Below are positions 25,271 through 33,034 of a DNA stretch of 62,815 nt, in pieces. Position 1 is the first letter of the stretch. Each line of letters opens with the position of its first letter. This stretch comes from Bacillota bacterium (GTDB lineage: Bacteria; Bacillota; Clostridia; DSM-8532): contig JAEYOK010000024.1 in NCBI GenBank assembly GCA_023411795.1, positions 1 to 62,815 on the forward strand. Reading direction: 5' to 3'. The position numbers and the translations under genes are program-made. The notes below the pieces were generated by a model. That model worked only from the letters and a program-made list of their open reading frames with translations, made no database searches and had not been told where the DNA came from.

Positions 25271-27040
25271 ATGGAAACAAAAATTATTCTTGATACCATT
25301 TGGGTTGTTTTCGCTGCTGTACTCGTATTCTTTATGAATCTTGGGTTTGCAACAGTGGAAAGTGGTCTTGCACGGCAAAAGAATGTGGTGAATATACTAT
25401 CGAAAAACTTTATTGTTTTTGCCGTATCTTCGTTAGGCTTTCTCGTCTTAGGATGGGGTCTAATGTTTGGAGATGGAAATGGGTTCATTGGTTTAAAAGG
25501 TTTGTTTATGGCCAGTGGTGCCGACAACTCTCCTGCTGTAGGGGACGCATATCAAGGGGTTTATTCTGCAATCTCATGGGCCAGTGTTCCTTTTTGGACT
25601 AAGTTTTTCTTCCAGCTTGTTTTCTGCGGAACTGCTGCTACTATCGTTTCCGGCGCAGTGGCAGAGCGAATAAAGTATATCTCTTTTATTGTATTTTCAT
25701 TAATCCTTACTTTGTTTATTTACCCCATAGTAGGCCATTGGATTTGGGGCGGCGGATTTTTGGCACAATTGGGCATGCTGGACTTTGCAGGAGGATCAAC
25801 AGTTCACTCCGTCGGTGGATGGGCTGCGCTGGCCGGTGTAATAATTCTTGGACCCAGGATTGGTAAATATATGGCTGACGGTAAGATACGCCCTATTCCG
25901 GGTCATAATATGGGCCTTGCAACCATTGGTGCTTTCGTTTTGTGGTTCGGCTGGTTTGGGTTTAATGGCGGTTCCACAATGGCTGCAGACCCCATGGCAA
26001 TATCGCACATATTAGTAACAACTAACACTGCTGGCATCATGGCAATATTGACTGCGACGGTAACCGCATGGATTGTAATTGGAAAGCCAGATTTAGGAAT
26101 GTCAATAAACGGTCTTTTGGCTGGACTTGTCGCAATCACGCCTTGTGCTGCTTATGTAAGCGTTACAAGCTCCATAATTATCGGAGCAATTTCGGGAATT
26201 CTTGTTGTATTAAGTGTAATGTTCTTTGACCGAAAAAAAATAGATGATCCAGTAGGCGCATTATCGGTCCACCTTGTACACGGTGTACTCGGTACATTAT
26301 TTGTCGGTTTGTTCGCACAGGATGGTATAGCAGGTATCAGTACGCCAAATGGATTGTTTTTTGGCGGCGGGTTCGAATTATTAGGTAAGCAGGCTTTAGG
26401 TGTTCTGTGTGTCGGTCTGTTTGTTTTCCCCGCATCCATCCTTGTATGGTTGGCAATCAAATATACAATGGGTCTCCGCGTTTCTGAAAAGGAAGAGATT
26501 GAAGGATTGGATATCGGTGAGCATGGCAATCAGGGCTATCCCGATTTTGTAACCACTGATTACACCGACGCCATGGAACATCATGAAGCCACACCTGCAG
26601 CTGTATCCGGATCTGTCACACCTGAGGAAGCAATACCGGTACAGATTTTACACGCACCACAAAGTACGGCTGCTCCTTCAAGCAATAAATATACAAAGAT
26701 TGATATAATAACAAAGCAAAATAAATTCGAAGCCTTAAAAGATGCGATGGATAAAATCGGCATAACAGGTATGACAGTCACTAACGTACTGGGTTACGGT
26801 ATTCAGGGCGGAGTAACGGAATACTATCGTGGCGTTGAATTTGAAACCCATCTGCTGCCAAAAATTAAGGTTGAGATTGTCGTAAGCAAAATACCTGTAA
26901 GAACAGTTATCGAAACTGCCAAAAAAGTTCTTTACACCGGGCATATCGGAGACGGAAAGATCTTCATCTATAACGTTGATAACGTTATTAAGGTCCGTAC
27001 CGGTGAAGAAGGCTATGACGCTTTACAAGATGTAGAATAA
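25271..27040 (+). CDS. amt: Ammonium transporter fused to a C-terminal P-II signalling domain
   Basis: 589 residues. Residues 1 to about 400 are an eleven-helix Amt channel, with the twin pore His visible in GGSTVHSVGGWAALAG and ALSVHLVHGVLGTLFVG and the entrance region FATVESGLARQKNVVN. A linker of about 70 residues rich in Ala, Thr and Pro follows. From about 473 comes a complete P-II (GlnB/GlnK) domain: IDIITKQNKFEALKDAMDKIG, T-loop TEYYRGVEFE with the modifiable Tyr at 519, and GHIGDGKIFIYNVDNVIKVRTGE. In most bacteria GlnK is a separate protein that plugs the channel when nitrogen is ample; the fusion keeps the regulator tethered. GAAAGAGGTG precedes the ATG. The long structured leader suggests transcript-level control. 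Confidence 0.93.
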   Translation: METKIILDTIWVVFAAVLVFFMNLGFATVESGLARQKNVVNILSKNFIVFAVSSLGFLVLGWGLMFGDGNGFIGLKGLFMASGADNSPAVGDAYQGVYSAISWASVPFWTKFFFQLVFCGTAATIVSGAVAERIKYISFIVFSLILTLFIYPIVGHWIWGGGFLAQLGMLDFAGGSTVHSVGGWAALAGVIILGPRIGKYMADGKIRPIPGHNMGLATIGAFVLWFGWFGFNGGSTMAADPMAISHILVTTNTAGIMAILTATVTAWIVIGKPDLGMSINGLLAGLVAITPCAAYVSVTSSIIIGAISGILVVLSVMFFDRKKIDDPVGALSVHLVHGVLGTLFVGLFAQDGIAGISTPNGLFFGGGFELLGKQALGVLCVGLFVFPASILVWLAIKYTMGLRVSEKEEIEGLDIGEHGNQGYPDFVTTDYTDAMEHHEATPAAVSGSVTPEEAIPVQILHAPQSTAAPSSNKYTKIDIITKQNKFEALKDAMDKIGITGMTVTNVLGYGIQGGVTEYYRGVEFETHLLPKIKVEIVVSKIPVRTVIETAKKVLYTGHIGDGKIFIYNVDNVIKVRTGEEGYDALQDVE

Positions 27041-27086
27041 ATAATACATAATAAAGGAAAAAATAATGCAAACCTAATACTAAGAA

Positions 27087-27120
27087 GCAGCTACTGGAAC
27101 TTATTTCAGTAGCTGCTTTT
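27087..27120 (+). terminator. Intrinsic terminator of amt
   Basis: GCAGCTACTG (27087-27096) and CAGTAGCTGC (27107-27116) form a perfect 10-bp stem followed by TTTT. Confidence 0.85.
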
Positions 27121-27196
27121 ATGCAGTGGAGGCAGCGAGAAATCTCATTTTGTCAAAATGCATAAATATTGTGTAGCACCTAGTTTTTTATGATGA

Positions 27197-27225
27197 TTGA
27201 CAACTAATTAACAATATTATATAAT
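27197..27225 (+). promoter_or_regulatory. Consensus promoter of the TetR redox operon
   Basis: TTGACA (27197-27202), 17 bases, TATAAT (27220-27225). Its -10 region touches the operator palindrome. Confidence 0.85.
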
Positions 27226-27249
27226 TTTTATGAACCAATTCATAAAAAT
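27224..27249. promoter_or_regulatory. TetR-type operator
   Basis: The perfect inverted repeat ATTTTTATGAA (27224-27234), CCAA, TTCATAAAAAT (27239-27249) covers the transcription start between the -10 box and the ribosome site. Placement and size suit autorepression by the TetR-family protein encoded 12 bp downstream. Confidence 0.8.
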
Positions 27250-27261
27250 CGAGGTGTGCTT

Positions 27262-27783
27262 ATGCCAAAGCTAATACCCGATGCAAAAACTAAGATTATC
27301 TCTATCGCCAAAAATCAATTGTTTAAAAAGGGTTATACCGGTCTTATGCTCCGCGATGTTGCTGACCAATGCGGAATGGCCGTCGGAACCATATATAACT
27401 ATTTCTCCAGTAAAGAAATACTTGTCGCCTCAATTATGGCCGAAGATTGGCTTAGTTCTCTTGAAAAAATGAAGGAAAGCTGTAAAATTGCCTCTACTGT
27501 GGAGCAAGGGGTCAGAGCCATATACAAAGCGATTGGCGAATATGTACAAACTTATGAAGGTATCTGGACAGAATATAAAGGTGTACTAAGTAGTTATGGG
27601 AAGCGCCATGTTTTATTACGCAACCAATTATCCGAATTATTGTCTGATTTACTGCTGCGCCTTGGCAGAAATGAGGATATTGAATTATGTCCGTTGCTTG
27701 CTGAAACAGTTTTAACTTGTGCCATGCAAAGAGATATTGATTATTCTGTGTTATCTAAAGCGATTAGTCGCTTATTTTCATAA
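27262..27783 (+). CDS. TetR/AcrR-family repressor
   Basis: About 173 residues from the ATG at 27262 (GAGG 7 bases before). The N-terminal helix-turn-helix is AKNQLFKKGYTGLMLRDVADQCGMAVGTIYNYFSSKEIL; the C-terminal helical ligand domain is not assignable. It heads a five-gene operon of redox and membrane proteins and sits under a consensus promoter with a perfect palindromic operator, so autoregulation is likely. Its inducer may be a substrate of the flavin-dependent or steroid-reductase-like proteins downstream. Confidence 0.88.
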   Translation: MPKLIPDAKTKIISIAKNQLFKKGYTGLMLRDVADQCGMAVGTIYNYFSSKEILVASIMAEDWLSSLEKMKESCKIASTVEQGVRAIYKAIGEYVQTYEGIWTEYKGVLSSYGKRHVLLRNQLSELLSDLLLRLGRNEDIELCPLLAETVLTCAMQRDIDYSVLSKAISRLFS

Positions 27784-27807
27784 TAATGATATACTGGAGG
27801 TAAACTT

Positions 27808-28740
27808 ATGAGCAGTTTTGAAAACCTACGAATTGTCGATAATTTTTATCAGACCTCGGCCTTTTTCCCAATGCCTACTGCTTTAATCGGTACACTCACA
27901 GAAGATGGCATGACAACCTTGGGCCCTTATTCACTGATACAACCCTATTATGTGGCCGGAAAAGATTATTATGCTATGCTATTATGCTGCCGTAACTCAT
28001 CCAATACGGCACAAAATATTTTACGAACCGGAAAATGCAGTATCAACTTCATTACCGATGATAAAAAGTATTTTAAAGAGACTGTCAGATTAGGCTTCCC
28101 CGGCGATACACCTGAGGAGAAGATGAAAGATTGTATTTTTACTTTGGAAGAAGGTCTAATGGCTGAAGAAAATCCTTCCGGAAAATTCCCCAAGGTTGTA
28201 GCCGAGTCATATCAAGTAATGGAGTGCACCTGGATGAGCCAACTTGACAACGCCCAAAATGATGCCCCGGGTCAACTAAATGGTTATCCGCCTCCATACC
28301 ACGACTTTAATGGTATCACCTCTGAGTTCGGTGCCCATTTTATTCTTCGCATCGATAAAATCTTAATGAAGCCAAAATATCGCAAAGCCATAATAGATGG
28401 TGTATCGGCCAAGGGCTTTCCTCGTGTTCCTGTGGATTACGGATATAGGGATTCGAAAAACTTCTGGTATACCCGTTTCCGTCGGCCACACCCGGAGCTT
28501 CTGCCTGTAAGGGAAGGAAGTATACAATCGGTGCGTTATGCGGCTGACCGAATAGATGACAAAATAAAATTCACCGAAGAAGCTTGTGCTAAGCTAGTAA
28601 AAGTGCCACGAATATTCCTTCCCACTGCTCTTAAAGGCTGTGTGAATTGGGCAAAAGAGCATGGTGTAGAGGTTATAGATGCCGAACACATGGATCTTAT
28701 AAATGACAAGCGTTCCAAAGAAAAGCAAGGTAAGGCCTAA
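27808..28740 (+). CDS. Flavin-reductase-like FMN-binding protein with PCP_red-like C-terminal domain
   Basis: 310 residues. The first 200 or so resemble the flavin reductase/flavoredoxin split barrel (FFPMPTALIGTLTEDGMTTLGPYSLIQPYY; NTAQNILRTGKCSINFITDD). The last 45 (FTEEACAKLVKVPRIFLPTALKGCVNWAKEHGVEVIDAEHM) resemble the small helical domain found at the C terminus of protochlorophyllide reductase subunit B. FMN-linked reduction of an organic substrate is likely. It follows the TetR gene by 24 bp with a TGGAGG site. Similar proteins accompany TetR regulators and NAD-binding proteins in clostridia. Confidence 0.75.
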   Translation: MSSFENLRIVDNFYQTSAFFPMPTALIGTLTEDGMTTLGPYSLIQPYYVAGKDYYAMLLCCRNSSNTAQNILRTGKCSINFITDDKKYFKETVRLGFPGDTPEEKMKDCIFTLEEGLMAEENPSGKFPKVVAESYQVMECTWMSQLDNAQNDAPGQLNGYPPPYHDFNGITSEFGAHFILRIDKILMKPKYRKAIIDGVSAKGFPRVPVDYGYRDSKNFWYTRFRRPHPELLPVREGSIQSVRYAADRIDDKIKFTEEACAKLVKVPRIFLPTALKGCVNWAKEHGVEVIDAEHMDLINDKRSKEKQGKA

Positions 28741-28772
28741 TATATTATTATTAAAATTTGGGGGTATTTTAT

Positions 28773-29630
28773 ATGAAAATTGTTCTTGCGGGTGCTTTTG
28801 GAAAACTGGGAACTGATATTTTAAAATCACTGGTACGTGAAGGTCATACTGTTGTGGCAGCGGATATGGTCATACGTGATATTCCTGAAATTGAAGGTAA
28901 ATATACCACAAAAAAAATCGATGTGACCAATGCCACCTCTTTGGCAGGTCTTTGTGAAGGAATGGACGCTGTTATTACCACAGTAGGACTAACCGCTACA
29001 TCAGCCACCCTTACCAACTATGAAATTGACTATCAGGGGAACTTGAACTTATTAAACGAAGCTAAGAGGGCCGGGGTCAGAAAGTTTGCCTATACCTCGG
29101 TCATTAAGGCTGACACCGATAAAACTGTCCCAATGCTCCATGCCAAGGCAATGTTTGAGAATGAATTAAAGAAAAGTGGGATTCCCTATGTAATCTTTCG
29201 CCCCACTGGCTACTTTTACGACATAGCTAAAGTATTTATGCCCATGATTGAAAAAGGTGAGGTTACCTTACTGGGTAATAAGGCAGTCTATGCCAATGTA
29301 ATAGACACCACAGATCTGGCTGATTTTATTGTATTAAATATAAATAATGAAAATAAAACTTATGATGTAGGAGGCACCGAAACCTACAGCTATGAAGAAA
29401 TGGCAAATATGTTTTTTGCTGCGGCAGGTAAAACTCCGGTTATCAAACGAGCTCCGGAATGGTTGTTCTCTGTTCTGGCTTTTATAAACAAGCTAAAAAA
29501 GAACGGCAAGGAAGCTATCATCCGTTTTTCAAAGTGGACACTGACCCACGATTTGGTGGGAGACAACCAATTTGGAAAACTAAGCTTCAAAGAGTATGTT
29601 AAAAGCCGCTATAGTGGAGGTGAAAAATAA
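28773..29630 (+). CDS. NAD(P)-binding epimerase/dehydratase-like protein (atypical SDR)
   Basis: About 285 residues from the ATG at 28773 (GGGGG in front). An N-terminal Rossmann motif (KIVLAGAFGKLGTDILKSLVREGH) is followed by TSVIKADTDKTVPMLHAKAMFENELKKSGIPYVIFRPTGYFYD, where the SDR Tyr-xxx-Lys pair is replaced by His-Ala-Lys, as in NmrA-like and other atypical SDRs. It may be a redox sensor or an NADP-dependent reductase. It overlaps the next gene by one base (TAATG), so the two are co-translated. Confidence 0.8.
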   Translation: MKIVLAGAFGKLGTDILKSLVREGHTVVAADMVIRDIPEIEGKYTTKKIDVTNATSLAGLCEGMDAVITTVGLTATSATLTNYEIDYQGNLNLLNEAKRAGVRKFAYTSVIKADTDKTVPMLHAKAMFENELKKSGIPYVIFRPTGYFYDIAKVFMPMIEKGEVTLLGNKAVYANVIDTTDLADFIVLNINNENKTYDVGGTETYSYEEMANMFFAAAGKTPVIKRAPEWLFSVLAFINKLKKNGKEAIIRFSKWTLTHDLVGDNQFGKLSFKEYVKSRYSGGEK

Positions 29631-30454
29631 TGAGTTTTTCAGAGGCTTGGTCAATCGCCTTTCCCCAATCAATGCTTATTATTGTTATGGTATGCGCCGT
29701 CCTTTCGGCTGTAGGCTTCTATAAATTCGTGTACTTTCTTTCAATAGGATATGGGTTGGCAGTTGCCGGAAGCGGTATAGCGATGCTATTTGTTTACGGA
29801 TCAGGTATGAGTATACCTATGATACTCCTCTGTGGTCTTTTTATTGCATATGGCGTTCGTCTCAGCGGCTACTTACTGGTAAGAGAAATTAAAAGTGCTA
29901 CATATAGAAAAACACTGAATCAAGCAGCCGCAAGTGAAAAACCAATGCCATTTTTCGTTAAATCAGTTATTTGGATAGCATGCTTTTCGATGTATACCTG
30001 TCAGGTGTCTCCCGTATTATACAGACTAGATGCAAATTCTGGTGTTGGTATAATGCCTATTATTAGTGTAATCATCATGGCCGTTGCACTTATTATCGAA
30101 ACCACAGCGGATCAGCAAAAAACTGCTGCTAAAAAAGTGGACCCCAATAGGTTTTGCGATACCGGATTATATAAGATAGTTCGCTGTCCTAATTACTTAG
30201 GTGAAGTATTATTCTGGACAGGTGTATTAATTTCTGGTTTTGGCGCATTACGAGGCATATTTCAGTGGGCTATTGCCATCTTAGGATACATATTATTAGT
30301 ATATGTAATGTTCAGTGGTGCAAAGCGACTTGAGGGGCGGCAGAACCAAAATTATGGTGCTGACCCTGAGTATCAGTCCTATGTAAAGAAAACACCTATT
30401 CTAATACCTCTGGTGCCTTTATATTCATTGCAGAAGATTAATTTCATTAAATAA
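29630..30454 (+). CDS. DUF1295 / 3-oxo-5-alpha-steroid 4-dehydrogenase-like membrane protein
   Basis: 274 residues with about seven helices. The C-terminal signature is FCDTGLYKIVRCPNYLGEVLFWTGVLISG, followed by YVMFSGAKRLEGRQNQNYGADPEYQSYVKKTP, typical of the steroid-5-alpha-reductase/ICMT-like fold that uses NADPH to reduce enones. It follows the NAD-binding gene with a one-base overlap and so probably works with it on a lipophilic substrate. The precise substrate is unknown. Confidence 0.8.
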   Translation: MSFSEAWSIAFPQSMLIIVMVCAVLSAVGFYKFVYFLSIGYGLAVAGSGIAMLFVYGSGMSIPMILLCGLFIAYGVRLSGYLLVREIKSATYRKTLNQAAASEKPMPFFVKSVIWIACFSMYTCQVSPVLYRLDANSGVGIMPIISVIIMAVALIIETTADQQKTAAKKVDPNRFCDTGLYKIVRCPNYLGEVLFWTGVLISGFGALRGIFQWAIAILGYILLVYVMFSGAKRLEGRQNQNYGADPEYQSYVKKTPILIPLVPLYSLQKINFIK

Positions 30455-30492
30455 GCTTTCTTAATTAGTCAGCTATACAAGGAGGAAGAATA

Positions 30493-31143
30493 ATGAATGG
30501 TATTACTGTGACTATGGCTCTGGTAGACTTTATCCCGGTAGCTCTGTTTTTTGCCGCTGCGGTTATTCTACAACGGGATTTGTACAACAAGATGGTAAAA
30601 GGTGCCTATGCTTTACTGGCATCGGGTTCCATTCTTGTTTTAATAGGCGGTATATATAAGGCAGGATGGAAAATCTTATATGCATTAAAAATCTGCGATT
30701 TTCAGGCACTGGACATTTCATTCTTCCCCATGCAGGCTCCGGGCTTCCTTCTGGTATTCTTGGCGCTGGCAGGCATGTTCACTAAATATAACAAGGAGGC
30801 CGGCGCGTGTGCGAGCGGTAACTCTAAATTGATGTGCATTGCAACTATTCCTGTTTATACCGGTAATATTATTTTTATTATTTGCCAGACCTTAGGTTGT
30901 GCGGGTACCCAGTGGTGTTTGCTTGCCCTTGCACTCCGTATGAAGAAAAAATCGGCTGCCTTGCTCTTTGTGGTGTCCTTTGTTTTTATGCTGGGAATGG
31001 GTTATCTGTCATCCAAGTTTGATGATTCCTCATCAATGCATTGGATTGCACAAAGCGTAAATATTGTGTCCCAGGGAGCGCTTCTGGGCGGCGTTGTAAT
31101 CCTACACCGCTCAGGATTAGGCCGAAAGGATGCGGTCATCTAG
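30493..31143 (+). CDS. Uncharacterised six-helix membrane protein
   Basis: 216 residues with about six hydrophobic helices and short loops; no catalytic motif. ACAAGGAGGA precedes the ATG. It is the last gene of the TetR operon and runs 27 bp into the 3' end of the convergent EAL-domain gene. Resemblance is only general, to small integral membrane proteins often found with DUF1295-type proteins. Confidence 0.6.
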   Translation: MNGITVTMALVDFIPVALFFAAAVILQRDLYNKMVKGAYALLASGSILVLIGGIYKAGWKILYALKICDFQALDISFFPMQAPGFLLVFLALAGMFTKYNKEAGACASGNSKLMCIATIPVYTGNIIFIICQTLGCAGTQWCLLALALRMKKKSAALLFVVSFVFMLGMGYLSSKFDDSSSMHWIAQSVNIVSQGALLGGVVILHRSGLGRKDAVI

Positions 31144-33006
31144 ATAATAGGGGCCTTCCAGATTATCGATTCCTATTGAAATCAGTAAATCCGCTAATTC
31201 CTTGGAATCAACACCATCTGCGATGACGGTTGCCTTCAATTGCCTCATCATCGCAATGATACTATTTAGTACGGATAGGCCCTTATCATTGCCCAGACAA
31301 GCCTTAACAATAGATTTATCCAACTTTACAAATTTAAATTTAATCTGTTTAAAATGTTCAATATTGCTGTACCCTGTACCGTATTGATCAAGAATAAAGG
31401 TTGCTCCATGCTTGTTCAACTCAAGAATATTTCGCATGATTACAGGTTGGTTATAGAAAGCCATAACCGTTGACAACTCAATCCCAATCCGGCCAAAATC
31501 AACCCTATGCTTTTCGAGAAATAAATAACATTGTTCAATGAAGTCTTCCTGCATCATCTGTGTAACAGGTAAGCTGACGTTCATATATTCGATGCTATCT
31601 TCATCAGAGGGATGGTTCTCCAGATATATGCATATATCCTCAAAAATTCTTTTATGTATTCTGTTTAACTGCCGGTAATCTGTAGTTTCATTATCCAATT
31701 CATATGGTGATACATACACCGGCGGGTTCATATTAAGCTTAATCAGGGGCTCTCTGGATATAATTCTATTTTGGGATACAGAGTAAACCGGCATGAAGCA
31801 AATCTCGTACTGAGAGCTTTCTATGATATCCCAAAGCCTTTTTGTCTTTTCAGTCCGTTGCTCCTTCAGTTTTACATTCAGGTCGGATACTGTGAGAAAA
31901 ACACGTTCGGAATTAATCATATTCTCGCTATAATACTTTATATAATATGAGATATCGTTAATTTCTTTAATATCTCCGGGAGAAGAAAGCTCGAGCATCT
32001 GAACTGAGATTGACAGCTCGGTATTCAAGACATCCCATTTTGAAGATTCGAATTTTGAAGCAATGCTTTTCATTAAACGCTCTTTCTCATCAGATGTATA
32101 GTCATATCTCATCATAATTGCATATAAGCCATCCTCAAGATTGTAAACCCTTTTTTCACTACCCAAGGATTTTAAATATTGAGAAACTTCGTCAAGAAGA
32201 GCAATCCAGCAATTAAAACCAAAGGTATAGTTTATAATAGTTTTATTTTCCAGCTTGATTAAAAGTATCGTAAAAGGATACTTATTAGTCAAGTCCAACT
32301 GAGATTGTTTAATCAATGCGTAATTTGTAAGTAACCCTGAAGAGTCCACCAGTACATCTTCTGTGTTCTGGATTGCAATAAAAATCAGAAAATAACATAA
32401 GGCGATACATAAGCTTTGTATCATAATATCAAGATACAAATCCAATAGAATAATCGGCACCATTGCGATACTCAAAGCAATGAACATATATCGTATTCTT
32501 TTTTCAAATAATTTTTTATAATGAATATTATATGCTATGTTTAATATCAGATAATAAACTGATTGAAAGAAGAGAAAGATAAAACCGATACCATGGCGGT
32601 AAATTCCATTGTCATCTACATAAAATACTAGTTTCGTCCAGTTATTTGTCAAAAGTAAAATAACTGTTAGGCAAACAGGTGTATATAGAATTATTTTCTC
32701 TTTTACTTCTAATTTTTTTCTCTTGCCAATCAATGTGAGTTCATATAAAGAGGTCAGAAAAGGAATACTATTCTGCATTATGAAGTAAATATATAAGCTA
32801 AGATAAATTAACCATATAGGATACTTATCAGTGTGATTGATTGCTTCTTCGCTGATAATATCAAACAAGCAACATGTTAATCCTGCCCAGAGCGTAATCT
32901 CATAGAACCTGCTTTGGTCATCCTTGATATGCTTCTTTACATAAAACAGGTATAACGTACAGATGTATATTATTAGTGCACAATAAATGTAATGATATTG
33001 AGCCAA
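31117..33006 (-). CDS. 7TM-degenerate GGDEF-degenerate EAL protein
   Basis: About 629 residues from a TTG at 33006, chosen for the AAGGGAGGA before it; a longer reading would overlap the upstream gene. Seven or eight helices fill the first 220 residues. A GGDEF-like domain without the GGDEF motif and a C-terminal EAL domain follow. The catalytic set is broken: EAL reads EPL (REPLIKL), the EITE motif reads ELST, DDFGTG reads DQYGTG, and the late Glu motif reads ADGVDSKE. It therefore probably binds c-di-GMP or a partner and does not hydrolyse it. It lies 28 bp downstream of a catalytic-looking paralogue with the same layout. Confidence 0.8.
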   Translation of the reverse strand: MAQYHYIYCALIIYICTLYLFYVKKHIKDDQSRFYEITLWAGLTCCLFDIISEEAINHTDKYPIWLIYLSLYIYFIMQNSIPFLTSLYELTLIGKRKKLEVKEKIILYTPVCLTVILLLTNNWTKLVFYVDDNGIYRHGIGFIFLFFQSVYYLILNIAYNIHYKKLFEKRIRYMFIALSIAMVPIILLDLYLDIMIQSLCIALCYFLIFIAIQNTEDVLVDSSGLLTNYALIKQSQLDLTNKYPFTILLIKLENKTIINYTFGFNCWIALLDEVSQYLKSLGSEKRVYNLEDGLYAIMMRYDYTSDEKERLMKSIASKFESSKWDVLNTELSISVQMLELSSPGDIKEINDISYYIKYYSENMINSERVFLTVSDLNVKLKEQRTEKTKRLWDIIESSQYEICFMPVYSVSQNRIISREPLIKLNMNPPVYVSPYELDNETTDYRQLNRIHKRIFEDICIYLENHPSDEDSIEYMNVSLPVTQMMQEDFIEQCYLFLEKHRVDFGRIGIELSTVMAFYNQPVIMRNILELNKHGATFILDQYGTGYSNIEHFKQIKFKFVKLDKSIVKACLGNDKGLSVLNSIIAMMRQLKATVIADGVDSKELADLLISIGIDNLEGPYYLDDRILSA

Positions 33007-33034
33007 AAGAAATCCTCCCTTAATCAGTTTAAGC

